Assembly (NCBI RefSeq): GCF_025370935.1 | Contig: NC_133472.1 | Location: 2,938,414-3,002,413, forward strand | From: Choristoneura fumiferana | Taxonomy: Eukaryota > Arthropoda > Insecta > Lepidoptera > Tortricidae | Length of the DNA: 64,000 nt | Reading direction: 5' to 3' | Shown here: positions 20,620 to 32,545 of the stretch, piece after piece | Numbering within the stretch: the first letter of the stretch is position 1 | How the letters are laid out: each line of letters starts with the position of its first letter | Notes under the pieces: model-generated | The model's input: the letters and a program-made list of their open reading frames with translations, nothing else | The model's database searches: none | What the model was told of the DNA's origin: nothing | Translations under genes and position numbers: made by a program

Positions 20620-20870
20620 GAAACATAGAGCGTACTCATCAGACTAAATGACACTAGTGCAACGACTTTTAAAAATAATGGAGTCTTTAGATTTTCCCTT
20701 TTTCATACGAATTAAATATGTTATCAATGTACGCCATCCTAGAGCCCTTAGAGCCCAATTCGCCTGCGCTGCAAACATCAAACATTTGGCTTTATATTGC
20801 TTCTTCAAATAAACTTTAAAGTGTAATAGATCTGATATTAAAAAATATGTCTTTTAAAAAACGCTGAACT

Positions 20871-21008
20871 TATAGTCTGTCAAAAAAGTGAAGAAATTAA
20901 AAAGTGGTAACACTGTAGTGTCATCCCTTTCAAACCCTGTCAAACCAAAAAGGGAGGACACTACAGTGTTGCCACTTTTTAATTTCTTCTCTTTTTTGAC
21001 AGACTATA
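20871..21008. mobile_element. ~134-bp hairpin MITE with TA ends
   Basis: TATAGTCTGTCAAAAAAGTG at the left is mirrored by CTTTTTTGACAGACTATA at the right, continuing through AAGAAATTAAAAAGTGG. The TA at each end suggests a Tc1/mariner-type target. Confidence 0.85.
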
Positions 21009-21170
21009 TGTCGTTTAGTTTTAAGAGTTCGATCTACTTATTTGGTCCTATTAAGGGACACATCTGGTACCTCAACACTAATTAGGAGCTGCATCAGTAA
21101 AGTAGGTAGCTACGCACTTCACACCAATTTTGTCAATTTTTAGTCCTCTCCCCCTTGTCACGCGTATTAT

Positions 21171-22083
21171 AAAAACTTTATTCACAAACATGCCGTGACA
21201 ATAGTACGAAAACAAACAATTCAGGTTGTAACATATAAAGGTTGTCACGGCACAGCCGCGAAAACGCGCCGACTCAGCATGTGCTGCAACATTGCTGTCA
21301 TCATCATCCCAGCCTATATACGTCCCACTGCTGGGCACAGGCCTCCTCTCAGAGCAAGAGGGCTTGATATGATTAAGGGTTTAAATAACAAACATAACAT
21401 ACCGTAAACTGCTTCAACTTTGCCCTCTGGCCCCAACATTGCCTGAGTTGATTTAGAGTTGATAACTTAGCACTCTTATAGGTTTTAAACTCTTATCTAC
21501 ACGGGAATTATTATTACGGGGGGATAAAGGTTTTAAAACCTAAAGGGTGCTAAGTTATCGACTCTAAATCGAATCAGGCAATGTTGGGGCCAGAGGGCAA
21601 AGTTGAAGCAGTTTACGGTATATTATTGGGGGCAGGTACCTAATGCAAAAATAAACAAGAACAAGATTTCCGTAGCCTGGCTGTCAAATAGAACCGACGA
21701 TACACGGTATTAAGCATTTACCTGAAGCTTCTGGAAATTCAATAAATGGATCAATCAACTTCTTTCTATCTTCTTTCTATAATCTTTGTCTTTTTTTTTT
21801 GCTTGTGTTAGGTACCTATATTCAAAGAATGTCTGTTATGTTTGTTTGTTATTTGAACCTTAAATTATACATTATTGTAACTTTGAGTAAAAATTGTATG
21901 TGACTGGGTGCGTCAACTCCTACTGGTTCCGGCAGAATATTAGCGCTGTGACAGCAATGTCGCAGCACATGCTGAGTCGGCGCCTTTTCGCGGCTGTGCC
22001 GTGACAACTTAATTTAAATATGTAACAATCTGAATCGTTTGTTTATGTAGAATTGTCATGGCATGTTTGTGAATAAAGTTTTT
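21171..22083. mobile_element. Two ~130-bp LINE-like tails in opposite orientation
   Basis: 21171-21303 and 21948-22083 are inverted copies of one unit. It contains GCACATGCTGAGTCGGCGC and GGCTGTGCCGTGACAAC and ends in TTTGTGAATAAAGTTTTTTA plus (TCTA)n at the right copy. That end looks like a retroelement 3' end with a microsatellite tail. A hairpin MITE and an RTE tail (about 21295-21370) lie between them. Confidence 0.65.
21400..21620. mobile_element. ~220-bp hairpin MITE with ~80-bp arms
   Basis: TACCGTAAACTGCTTCAACT at the left is mirrored at the right end. The arms continue through CCCTCTGGCCCCAACATTGC. TA flanks both ends. Confidence 0.88.
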
Positions 22084-22474
22084 TATCTATCTATCTATCT
22101 AACTTCTTCTTGTTTGTTATTCTGTCCCGTAACAGAGTTTCTTAAAAAAAACTGCTTTAATATATGCGACTAATATGCTTAAGAGAAATTATGACAAAAA
22201 TGTAAGCTTGATGAATTTTGACCACGAAAACATAGAAACTCGTGGTTTTAAAGAGTTGTCCAGGGGACGTAACCATGGCAACGAGGTACATGAAGAAGTT
22301 GATCGACCCAAATATGCTCTAAAATTTTGTTTAAACATCAATTGCAATTATTTTGTTTCTGTGCCAGAAACCGGCTGACCCCCTCCCCTGAAACAAAAAC
22401 ATTGACGTATTTAGTACCAGGATGACAGGTTGACACCTTAGGATTGACTTCTTAGCGGCGGACTACTATACTTC
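22084..22474. other. No gene seen
   Basis: A 67-codon frame (22175-22378) has no recognisable motif. Confidence 0.45.
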
Positions 22475-22503
22475 AAAAAACGGAACCCTTATAGTTTCGC
22501 CAT

Positions 22504-22534
<31 letters not shown>

Positions 22535-22795
22535 CGTCAGCGGCTTTGCTCAGGGACTATCAATGCTAGAAGGCTGTAATTTTGCACGGATATAAATGTA
22601 AACTATGCCGACAAAATGGAACAATATTTAAAAAAAAAAATTTTTAGTGTACCTAGACGTAGTGGGGGTGATTTTTTTTCTCATCCAACCCTATAGTGTG
22701 GGGTATCGTTGGATAGGTCTTTTTTCGATTCAGTGATTTGTTTGCGAAATATTCAACTTTAAAGTGCAAATTTTCATGAAAATCGAGCGTCCCCG
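22475..22795 (-). mobile_element. Fam-C element, partial
   Basis: Carries the GGAACCCTTATAGTTTCGCC end, a long (TCTG)n tract and the TGCAAATTTTCATGAAAATC block, then stops. Confidence 0.75.
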
Positions 22796-23237
22796 ATGAA
22801 ATGGTGAATGAATGAAGTATTATATGTATCTTACCTATTCCGTGAGTTTTCTCTTTGATTCTGAATGCACTTGAAAATACGCGGACTCTTTTCAATATTC
22901 CAGTCACCTATTTGACAACGCAAACTAGATAAAATTTATTTGACAGATCTCAATCGCCAAGGCAATGTGTATTAACTTATCAATCATCTAAATCAGTCTG
23001 TCAGGGTAATATGGACTTTGTCCCTTTAAAATAGGTGCGGAGAGGACTCGTTTGCAAAAACGGCGCGTTTTTAATGTTTTTATCTGCCGAATTATTACGT
23101 CGTAAAGTTTTATTCGGTAAGCCAAGTTTTATTGCTGGATTTAGTGTAATGTAGCAGCATGTACTTGTGAAGAAATGAGGGTTTAACGCACAAATTGACG
23201 ACTCCAGGACTCAGTTTCTAGAAACATTAGTCTAATA
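22796..23237. other. No gene seen
   Basis: Unassigned sequence. Confidence 0.45.
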
Positions 23238-23505
23238 ACGACCAGATGGCCTAGTGGTTAGAGAACCTGACTACGAAGCTTGAGGTCCCGGGTTCGATTC
23301 CCGTGTCGGGGCAGATATTTGTATGAAAAATACGAATGTTTGTTCTCGGGTCTTGGTTGTTTACTATGTATTTAAGTATGTATCTATCTATATAATTATA
23401 TTTATCCGTTGCTTAGTACCCATAACACAAGCTTTGCTAAGCTTACTTTGGGACTAGGTCAATTGGTGTGAATTGTCCCGTGATATTTATTTATTTATTT
23501 ATATA
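23238..23505 (+). mobile_element. Fam-F tRNA-derived SINE, complete
   Basis: The tRNA-like head contains TGGCCTAGTGGTTAGAGAAC (A box) and GGGTTCGATTCCC (B box). The body includes TTTGTTCTCGGGTCTTGG and TGGGACTAGGTCAATTGGTG, with a (TTTA)n tail. It provides the uninterrupted reference for the copy broken by Fam-B at 3030. Confidence 0.88.
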
Positions 23506-23661
23506 TTATAGTCAGAGTAAATATCTATGAGAAACTGTGTTTTTCTTGGAGAATATCTGTAGAACACCTTATTGTTAACATTGTTTTCCAAGATTTCATA
23601 CGAACATATTTTTATTTTTCATCACGCTTGCTCGTAGACAGTGTCAAAATATGAAGGCTAC

Positions 23662-23808
23662 CTTGATTGCAACCCCCCAAATAAAACCCTCGACCTTAAT
23701 GTGCTTGTCATGAAACCCGTGGTCGGTAAATGAGTCAATGTGCGTACTGATGGCGCTGAACGCGCGCTGCTGCTGCAGGACCACATGCACACGCGGCTCA
23801 GGCACATG
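23662..23808 (-). CDS. Possible orphan internal exon, unidentified
   Basis: On the minus strand a 25-nt pyrimidine tract (C/T only apart from the final AG) precedes 147 open nucleotides and then AAG|GTAGCC, an acceptable donor. The exon is 49 codons in phase 0/0 and reads HVPEPRVHVVLQQQRAFSAI, then STHIDSFTDHGFHDKHIKVE. GC-rich third positions contrast with the AT-rich flanks. I do not recognise the family, and no partner exons were found. The opposite strand also has a protein-like frame (NVRTDGAERALLLQDHMHTR) but with an in-frame TGA, so the strand is not settled. It could also be an exapted or retroposed fragment. Confidence 0.3.
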
Positions 23809-24367
23809 CTGAGGGAGGGGGAAGGGGAGGGGGGCGCTGCCAAGAGCGCAGCGTAAGGTATCGCCAATATTTGGAACAATTATATTTTTTCTTTTACAAA
23901 TATAAAATTTTACTCGCAAATGTGATGAAAAACATTGTCGCACAGGCGGTACTAGAATAACGAACATCGACTCATTAAAGCCCTCAGTCTTCGACTTCGG
24001 GCTTCTAATAGACTCTCGTTTGTAATTCCTTATTTACCGCCCTTAAGACATAATGTACTATTACACACCTTGGCACCCGAGTAAATCTGTCTTAATCCTT
24101 ATAAATCCTGCTTTAAAAATCCTGGAGAGTGATTTTGAAAGCAGGATTTACAAGGATAACTGTCCAGGTAAAACACTTAATCTCTCTTAGATTTTACTCT
24201 GAATAAAACTTGACTATCTCAGCTTTGCAATGAAATTGAACTTGGTGCCCATAGAATAAAATGAAGTACACGTAAAGACCTATTTAATGACATAACTCTC
24301 AGCTGTGTTGGTTTTTGATACACTTCCCATACGAGGCCCTATGACGGCACACCACAGATTAGATCAG
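23809..24367. other. No gene seen
   Basis: Unassigned. The polypurine run GGGAGGGGGAAGGGGAGGGG (about 23814) belongs to the putative acceptor tract of the preceding entry. Confidence 0.45.
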
Positions 24368-24624
24368 GTTTTCTCAAACTTATGGCTCCACGTACCCCTG
24401 TTAAAGTTTCTAGACGATAGCGAACCCCCCCCCCCCCCAAAAGTAATAAAATTGACTGTTGGAGAAACTAAAAATAAAAAATACAACTCCAAAAACCAAT
24501 CTTAATCATCTTGCTAGTCTTGCAGCCTGGTGGTTTTTGGAGTCAAGTAAACCTTGTCGCGAACCCCCTACCGTCGAATAGCGAACCCCTAGGGGTTCGC
24601 GTACCCCACTTTGAGTAACCCTGG
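24368..24624 (+). mobile_element. Fam-L repeat
   Basis: It starts TTTCTCAAACTTATGGCTCC and contains a poly-C run, GTTTTTGGAGTCAAGTAAAC and the palindromic CGAACCCCTAGGGGTTCG. It ends ACTTTGAGTAACCCTGG. Copies or pieces lie at 39258-39757 (-) and 40010-40192 (+). Non-coding. Confidence 0.72.
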
Positions 24625-25107
24625 ATTAGATGACGGATTTTTAAATGTGCATAAAACAAGAAACATTCGAAGCGCGAGCGCCCTTTGAGCGCGAGGGCGT
24701 GGGCAATATCCCACGTGCGTGACCCACACCTTGCGCCGCCTCTGATTTTGGCTACGGAACCCTAAAAAGACAAACAATTTGCTGTTTCGTGGCGCGCCTA
24801 CGTGAGCAGGCGGATACACTTCACGTTGTCGAGTCGGTATCACTCTTCCGTCCAAGCTGCCTCACGGGTTATTCTGCTTGTGTATTTATGTACATTATTT
24901 TCCTTCTAAAATTCCGATTCAAAGAGGTCAGTCAACAAACACTTAATAATTTATGACAAATGCATTTAATGTATCTACCTACTACGTTATAATTATTTAT
25001 TCATGCGCCTATGTAAAGTATAAACTCTTTCAAAGGAAGACATTTTTTTAATCATTTTTAACAGCCGGTCCGTAAGGTACGACTCGCTGTCCCAATATTC
25101 GACATTT
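24625..25107. other. No gene seen; CG-rich patch
   Basis: 24655-24850 is noticeably CG-rich and open on the minus strand for 88 codons, but the product is not recognisable. It contains a GGCTACGGAACCCTAAAAAG fragment of the Fam-C end. Confidence 0.45.
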
Positions 25108-25250
25108 TTAATTCAAAGTCAAAGTCAAAGTCAAAATATCTTTATTCAATTTAGGGTATAACAAGCACTTATGAATGTCAAAAAAAATCTACCACCGGTT
25201 CGGAAAAACCTCTGTTGAGAAGAATCCGGCAAGAAACACAACGAGGTACT
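25108..25250 (-). mobile_element. LINE 3' end fragment
   Basis: TCAAAGTCAAAGTCAAAGTC, then AAAATATCTTTATTCAATTT and AAGCACTTATGAATGTC: the 3' untranslated end of a lepidopteran LINE on the minus strand. The same end is at 28031-28172 (-), 25538-25612 (+) and the tail of the Fam-G copy at 17135. Confidence 0.8.
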
Positions 25251-25537
25251 ATTTTATGTCATTACATAAGCAATACAGCAAGGTGTCATTATTCCAGGAA
25301 TCATCATGTTTGAAAGTCTGCGATTCCATAACGACAGTGGACAAACGCCGATATGTTTTTAGTATATGCTCCCTTGTGAGAGCCCCTTAACTTACCACTC
25401 TGGCCAAGGTAGGAAGGCACACGAATAGTATTTTCAAAGCGCTAGAAAAGGTGTCATCTATTGGGCATTAGTGTGTCGGACACTGGGACCTTTATATTAT
25501 ATGTATGTAAGTCAAATCTGACTCGAATTATACTTAA

Positions 25538-25612
25538 TAATTATTCATAAGTGCTTGTTTTAGCCTAAATTGAATAAAGATATTTTGACTTTGACTTTGA
25601 CTTTGACGTTAA
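25538..25612 (+). mobile_element. LINE 3' end fragment
   Basis: TTCATAAGTGCTTGTTTTAG through AAAGATATTTTGACTTTGAC: plus-strand copy of the tail at 25108. Confidence 0.78.
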
Positions 25613-25798
25613 AGCAATTAAGTTCTCAACCAGTTTGATTTATGGCTATTTAACATGAAATCAATAAATATGATGTCACTATTGTTTAGTTAATGATGAT
25701 TTAATAGCAATCTTTAGGTGTTTTTTAAATAGTTGTGATTATTTACAGTAAAATAATATTTGCTAAAAGCAACTTCGTAACTTGAGTGACTACGTAAC

Positions 25799-26022
25799 CG
25801 AACAAACAAAAAATTGGAAAACCCCGACTTTGTCACTTCAAAGTTCGATATCCCAAAAACGGCTGAACCGATTTTGATAGAACATGCTGCCATCGCTAGA
25901 AAACGTGCTTTCAAATAAAAAAAACCCGCATTCAAATCGGTCCACCCGTTTAAGAGCTACGGCGCCGCAGACAGACACACAGCGGTCAAACTTATAACCC
26001 TCTTATTGCGTCGGTGGTTAAA
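25799..26022 (+). mobile_element. Fam-D element
   Basis: AAATTGGAAAACCCCGACTT to TTATTGCGTCGGTGGTTA, with a shortened (CAGACA) tract. Confidence 0.8.
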
Positions 26023-26395
26023 AACTAAGGCCTAATAGTAGCTAAAAGTTAGGTGATGTCTTAAAAAACCAGTTTTGAAATATTAGCTTCATTTTGGTTA
26101 CTAATTAAATTAGTAAATTTTGGCTAAATGTCTAGTAGCCAAACTAATTCAGCAATCCCTTTTTTTTTCAGATGCTTGGGTGTGTTGTGCTCAAGCGCAG
26201 GCGCAGTTTACATAATAGGCAGTTTCTTGCATTTAATAGTTAGGGTGCCTTTCCACCTGGGATGTGCTACGCTACGTTGCTGTGGATGTGTTTGATATCC
26301 ACCAATCATATTCATTGGTCCACTGTTGGAAACGGGTTCTACTAAGTTATGTTCTAACAACTAAGTTGCTGTGGACGCATGCGTCCCTACTCGAG

Positions 26396-26574
26396 CTGTA
26401 CCCTTAGTGTAAGTTTTCGGTTACAAAATACGCCTCGATCGCGTTCGCGTTAAAATCTCAATTTGGAACCACGAACATCGCAAACGTTCCACTAGAGGCG
26501 CTGTTCGTGTTTCCATACAAATTGAGATTTTAACGCGAACGCGATCGAGACGTATTTTATAACCGAAAGGGTAC
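26396..26574. mobile_element. Fam-A hairpin, right end shortened
   Basis: The left end CTGTACCCTTAGTG is intact. The right arm ends AACCGAAAGGGTAC, missing the ACTTACACTAA segment. Confidence 0.85.
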
Positions 26575-26575
26575 T

Positions 26576-26690
26576 TACTGCACATCTTCCTCGAAGCTTT
26601 ACGATGAAGGAAAACATTGAGGAAACCTGCACAGACCTGCGAAGCTGCGAATGGTGTGTGAGAAGTTACCATCCGCACAGGGGTTATGAG
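26576..26690 (+). mobile_element. SINE body fragment
   Basis: GATGAAGGAAAACATTGAGG, AACCTGCACAGACCTGCGAA and a TACCATCCGCAC block match the SINE body at 12365-12460. The head is missing. Confidence 0.65.
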
Positions 26691-26969
26691 CCTATTATAA
26701 CCATATAACCAATTCCTAGGATTCTCAAATGTATCCGGTGAAAAGATTTATTTGTCAATATTCTAAGAAATTACAATAACATAATATAATCTAATGAATG
26801 ACAAACTGTCACGACTTATCTGATATCTGAGGTTATCACGCGCAAATCGCGCAATACACTCGATCAACGTAATTATATATTTTTATTACTTTTTCCTTAT
26901 TATTTAAACATGGTGATTTTTGGTCACCGTCCATTCTAAATAATGAATTTTTACATAAAAATAAAAATA

Positions 26970-27579
26970 AAACCGGCCAAGAGCGTGTCGGACACGCCCA
27001 AAATAGGGTCCCGTACCCATTAGGAGCAAATTAAGTAATATTTTTTAAGGATTTCGTATTTTACACGGAATCTTCCAAGTTTAGGTATATTTTATACCTA
27101 AGGCTGCTATTTACTCTTAAACTACTAATAATTCTCAATCAAACTTGCCGTTATAGTTTTCCTTGTAAGTTTGATATACTAACTACAATCCTGAATTTTT
27201 TCAAATTTTTCCACCCACCGGTTTAGATTTTGGAGGCGGGGGGGACGCTCGATTTTAATGAAAATTTGCATTTTAAAGTTGAATATTTCGCAAAAACGTC
27301 AATGAATCGAAAAATCGTTGTAGCAAACCCCTAATGGTTTTAAAAGACCTATCCAACGATACCCGGCACTATAAGGTTGGATGAGAAAAAAAAAATACCC
27401 CCACTTTACGTCTATAGGAGGTACCCTAAAAAAAATTTGTTTTAGTTTTTATTGTACCATTTTGTCGGCATAGTTTACATATATGTACGTGCAAAATTAC
27501 AGCTTTCTAGCATTGATAGTCCCTGAGCAAAGCCGCGGACGGACGGACAAACAGACAGACAGACATGGCGAAACTATAA
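26970..27579 (+). mobile_element. Fam-C element, full-length type
   Basis: From AACCGGCCAAGAGCGTGTCG to GACATGGCGAAACTATA, in the opposite orientation to the copy at 1506. All internal blocks are in order. Confidence 0.82.
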
Positions 27580-28030
27580 AAAAATCTTATAATTCCTTCT
27601 ACCCTCAGTAGAACTCTCTACTCACTCGTAGAAAGTAACGCATCCTGGCGACTAGTCCAGGAAGTAATCTCGAACTGTCCAGGAAGCTAGTATGAAATTT
27701 ACTTCCTGGGCAGTAACTGGACCGTTTTAGTTTTAGTCTTAGTTTTAGGTGGTACTTATGGAGCCAAAATAAACCTTTTTTTCTTTCTTCTTTAACGGGT
27801 TCCTTTAAAAAATTGTCACCATCAACGACCATCATCATCACCATCAACCATCATTACACTACCCATAATGCAGGCACTACCTATAATGTAAGTTATCATC
27901 AGATCTTCCAAATCGAATTTCATTGACTTCTTGCGATCGGATTGGTATAAAGTTTGGCATGAATGAATGGGGATAAGATCGCTCTGAAGTAAATATCCGG
28001 TTACTCGACACATTTTCTCTAACACATTAA

Positions 28031-28172
28031 ATTCAAAGTCAAAGTCAAAGTCAAAATATCTTTATTCAATTTAGGATATAACAAGCACTTATGAATGTCA
28101 TAAAAAAAATCTACCACCGGTTCGTAAAAACCTCTGCTGAGAAGAATCCGGCAAGAAACTCAACGAGGTATA
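28031..28172 (-). mobile_element. LINE 3' end fragment
   Basis: Second full minus-strand copy of the (GTCAAA)n LINE end described at 25108, with the CCACCGGTTCG block. Confidence 0.8.
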
Positions 28173-28584
28173 TATATATTTTTTTTTTAAACAGATTTAC
28201 AATATTATTAAATGATATGTATACATCACAAGTATTTAACACAACTTTATTTTTAACACAGTAGGTTTGCTATTTGAAGGGATCGCTAATGCGGATCGGA
28301 ATTACTGCCAAATATCCCTGTCCATGATATAATCATTAACTTTATAATACGCCTTTGATATTAATGTCTTCTTGACAATAGATCTGAATTTTGTATCCGT
28401 TTCATTTATAAATTCTCATTTATTTTACTTGAAATCGAACCTTGAAATATTAGCATCTAATTTTCTATACTTAAATGAAAGGTAATTAACTAAATGTAAG
28501 CTAAACAACGTAAATTGCTGTCTTAAATATTGAAATTCCCCCATTTAACTAGCTGAACATTTACTCCTGTTGTATTGAAATACA

Positions 28585-28960
28585 TTAAGAGCGTTTATAC
28601 CTGCTGAGCTGGCAACGTTGCATTTTTGTTAGTTTTTCTCGATTATTCCATAAAAATTGAATGATAATTAAAAATGTGGTCTGATAGAACTGTTCTTAAT
28701 ATATAAGTTAATGTGTCAACTCTAATAATTATGCGTGATAGACATTTTGTTTTCTTTAATAACCCTAAATAAACATTTGTTCGTATTTAAAGAATATAAA
28801 AGTCTATCACTAATAATTATTGGAGTAGACACAGTAACTTATATATTAATAACAGTTCTGTCAGACCAAATATTTAATTTTCATTAAATGTTTATGGAAT
28901 AAGCGAGATAAACTAACAAAATTGCAACGTTGCCAGCTCAGCAGGTATATACGCTCTTAA
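28585..28960. mobile_element. ~376-bp MITE with ~150-bp arms
   Basis: TTAAGAGCGTTTATACCTGC at the left and GCAGGTATATACGCTCTTAA at the right. The arms continue through GAGCTGGCAACGTTGCA and TAATATATAAGTTA. Single copy in this window. Confidence 0.85.
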
Positions 28961-29406
28961 TCTAGTTTACATTACAATGATAGATAAATAAAATGTTATA
29001 AATCAAGTTTGTTTATAATTAGTTAATTACCATCTAAACATTTCAAGTATACTTAGCGCTCTTAATGTACCTCGTTATAGTAACTTAGTGCAAGCGTCAA
29101 TTAATATTTCCTGTTTTGAACCGTTCAATTAATAAGCAAGCTTGTTAACACAACATTTATTTTCCCCCGATAAAAACGTTTATTTGAATCTAATTGAAAC
29201 GCAAATTGTTCGATTATACATGGCCATTACCACTCATTAAACGTTAATTAATTATTTTATCGCACCACCATGTTGTAAATGAAAAGCAGATCGAATCGAG
29301 ACTGATTTATTATTTGCCCAAAACTATCCACCCCGATACGTTTTTATCAAAACATGCAACACTCATAATTAATCATAACCTTAAATCACAGACTTAAATA
29401 ACTACC
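28961..29406. other. No gene seen; AT-rich
   Basis: Unassigned sequence. Confidence 0.45.
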
Positions 29407-29611
29407 TAACCAACTAAAAGCTGGAAGACCCCCGACTTTGTCAATTCAAAGTTCAATATCTCAAAAACGGCTAAACTGATTTTGATAAAACATATCTAAG
29501 AACCATCGCTAGAAAACCAGCTTTCAAATAAAAAAAGGTTTAAGAGCTACGGTGCCACAGACAGAAACGCGGTCAAACTTATAATACCCCTCGTTTCGCG
29601 TCGGGGGTTAA
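29407..29611 (+). mobile_element. Fam-D element, internally shortened
   Basis: It has CCCCCGACTTTGTCAATTC and GCGTCGGGGGTTA ends but lacks the CCGCATTCAAATCGG stretch. Confidence 0.78.
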
Positions 29612-30064
29612 AAAGAAGCGTGAATTAATTCATCTTACCTTAAATTGATACTGATTCATGAATGAAAGCTCCGGACGGTTTTTAAATGGGAAATACCTTA
29701 CCCAGTCAATGGTTTGAGGAAAAATCGTACGTTAACAGCATCACGATCATATAGTATCGTGCGTCATACAATAATAGGTAACTATGTCTTTAAACGCGTC
29801 TGTTGTATGATACATGCGAGTATATGTATATTGTTTTCAGCTTTCCTGTCTAGTTTCACTTGCAGGGAAGTGACTACATAACAAATCTGGACTTGTTTTC
29901 TTTTTATGTTTGTTACATATAGGTACCTATCAAAATTCTATGATAATAATCATTTCTTTCTTTGTAATAGCTGTCTGCTATAAACCTTTAAGGAAACTAT
30001 AGGTCTAGATTGTGTTAATTTAAGTCTGCTCATAATTCTGTATAAGACTGTTTGTTTCTTATCA

Positions 30065-30110
<46 letters not shown>

Positions 30111-30381
30111 ATATCTAACGTTACTTAATGGGTATGAAGTCTGCAATAACAGGAAATGCAGAAACAATAAAATAGAATATTCGTGAAATGGTAAAATCAC
30201 TAAAGATCTGCGGAAATAGGTACCAAACTCCTGCGGCCCACCATACAACAAAATATGACATCGAAATTTAAACTGTCTCATAGATAAAGTTGAATTTATT
30301 TTTTTGTAAATCTGAATGATACAGAGACAAATGACACGTTATTCCTTTTTTCAAAAGATATGTTCTATTGCTAACAATATG
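29612..30381. other. No gene seen; long poly-A at 30066-30108
   Basis: A pure run of about 43 A followed by unassigned sequence, possibly a retroelement tail. The 83-codon minus frame here is a poly-Phe artefact of that run. Confidence 0.55.
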
Positions 30382-30555
30382 TACCATCAGCCAAATTATG
30401 TGGTCTACCACCCTAAAGTTGATAATCGTTTGCATGTCATAAAACAATAATGCAAATTAGACGTGTCTGTCAACTTGAAAGTTCGCTTTAGCGACATATT
30501 CATTTGATAGGAACTTGTTTAAAAATTGATAGACCACTTATTTGGCTGATGGTAC
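30382..30555. mobile_element. Fam-K ~174-bp MITE, copy 2
   Basis: TACCATCAGCCAAATTATGT at the left, ATTTGGCTGATGGTA at the right, TA at each end. Inverted relative to the copy at 12031. Confidence 0.85.
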
Positions 30556-31012
30556 CTACTAGTATTATCACTTTGAACCCCAGGAGGTTGTTACAATTGG
30601 CCCAGTGCTCGACACGCTAATACCTAATAGATGACACCCAATTTAATGAAATTTTGTAGTAAAATATGACAACTATTGGGACACTGACGAGAATACACAG
30701 AATTCGAAGTACAAAAATAGTATATTTTTATTTCTTATTTGTTTTTTTTTATCGTGTACCTACTTCACAAAGTACAAATCGATTGTATGAATAACTGCCG
30801 AATGTAAGTACCTACTTGGCGGGGTACAAATTTTTCAATTAAGTAAATATGAACTTTACATTTTGTATAAGTAATTTCCAAAACCACTAAACTTAGAATT
30901 TTCAGTTCGGTCTGTAGAACTATGTACGATAAAAAAAGTCAGGACACGAGGAGAGGGGCGATTTGGAGCTATTCCAGCCGGACTGGTGACATTTTACCGA
31001 AGCCAGGGGCAG

Positions 31013-31268
31013 GGGGTAGGACCTTGTGCAAGGTCCGCCCGGATTGCTACCATCATCTTGCTCGCTAATCCTGCCGTGAAGCAGCAGTGCTAGCACTGTT
31101 GTTTCCGCGTGGAGAGTAAGACAGCCGGTGAAATTACTGGCACTTGAGGTATCCCATCTTAGGCCTCTAGGTTGGCAACGCATCTGCAATCCCCCTGGTG
31201 TTGCAGGTGTCTATGTGTGATCTCTTACCATCAGGAGACCCACTTGCTCGTTTGCCATCCAGTTGAAT
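31013..31268 (-). mobile_element. Fam-E SINE-like element
   Basis: Minus-strand copy. CCTTGTGCAAGGTCCGCCC comes first in plus-strand order, and TTGCTCGTTTGCCATCCAGT last. Confidence 0.8.
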
Positions 31269-31807
31269 ACAAAAAAAGTGGAGGGAGAAAGGGACAACCC
31301 TTTGCCGAACTGTAGGACACCGTAACAGGAACATGTCAAACGGAGTGTCAAACGCGACGGCGACGGTTTGTTTTTTTTTTTTTATTGTAGCTTCGCGCTC
31401 TTGGCGCATTTAGCCCGACGGTTTGTTATGAAACGTGCTTGTGGACACAGTCTTATAATATTTTTAGATACAAAGAATATATTTTTCACTTCTCATGCTC
31501 GTAAAGTTCGTGCTTATTTATGCTGGGTCTAGGCGACATTAAAATACTTTTTATGCTCCATAGTGCATGAAGTAAAATCTTCGTCTAAGACCAAAGGTAA
31601 ACAGCCACAAATAAAAAAGTTTATTCATATCTTTTTATAATTTTTAATTTATATAAAACTAAAAATCAATCAAATCAATAAAAATAAATCAATAAAACTA
31701 AAAAATATATAATTATATAATAATGCACGAAAAATAAAAAGTGCATAGAAACTTAAAAAAAAATCCGCTGTTGCTATTTCATTTCTCCGCAATCTAAGTG
31801 AAAAGCA
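31269..31807. other. No gene seen; AT-rich
   Basis: Unassigned sequence with a poly-T run at about 31370. Confidence 0.45.
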
Positions 31808-31943
31808 GTGTAAATTTGTATGGAAACACGAACATCGCAAACGTTCCGCTAGAGGCGCTGTGCATACATGCATACAAATTAAGATTTTAACGCGAACGCG
31901 ATCGAGACGTATTTTGTAACCGTAAACTTACACTAAGAGCGCA
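31808..31943. mobile_element. Fam-A hairpin, left arm lost
   Basis: It begins at the loop-proximal AATTTGTATGGAAACACGAA. The right arm is complete to CACTAAGAGCGCAG. Confidence 0.82.
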
Positions 31944-32210
31944 GGAACATTACTAAGAACGCTGAAATGCCCCTTTACGATGTCGGTAGACTGAATATGG
32001 AGATGTGATACTAGGCCGCAGCTGGCGCAAGCCGTCAGCAAAAAAAATGAAATATAGGTACTTGCAGTGGTCAGTTCCTAGCTCGGAGCTAGGTGCAAAA
32101 CCACAGACTAAGCTTTTCCGACGTAGCAACTAAATCCAAAGGCTAGAATAATGAATAAACCAGACACCGCGTGAACGTATGTCATCGAAAAGTAAGATTT
32201 ATTTCTCTAA

Positions 32211-32331
32211 GGGGCTGTTTCACCATCCATTGATAAGTGTTAACTGACGGTTAAATGTGATGCCGTCTCTGTTTGTTTTGTTCGAATAGACGGAGACGGC
32301 ATCACATTTGACATGATGGTGAAACAGTCCC
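32211..32331. mobile_element. Fam-H MITE with inner deletion
   Basis: GGGGCTGTTTCACCATCCAT ... GGTGAAACAGTCCC with TAA on both sides (32208-32210 and 32332-32334). About 20 bp of the right arm are missing. Confidence 0.85.
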
Positions 32332-32340
32332 TAAATAACC

Positions 32341-32545
32341 TTACCAACAAAAAGTTGGAAAACGCCCGACTTTGTCACTTCAAAGTTCAATATCTCAAAA
32401 ACGGGTGAACCGATTTTGATAAAACACATCTAAGAACCATCGCTAGAAAACCTGCTTTCAATTAAAAAAACCGCATTCAAATCGGTCCACACAGACACAC
32501 ATAGCGGTCAAACTTATAACACCCCTCTTTTTGCGTCGGGGGTTT
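32341..32545 (+). mobile_element. Fam-D element, internally shortened
   Basis: AAAGTTGGAAAACGCCCGAC to TTTTTGCGTCGGGGGTTT. The (CAGACA) tract is reduced. Confidence 0.8.

Noticed and set aside
30030..30281. 83-codon minus-strand frame rich in Phe
   Set aside because: Produced by the 43-base poly-A run at 30066-30108.
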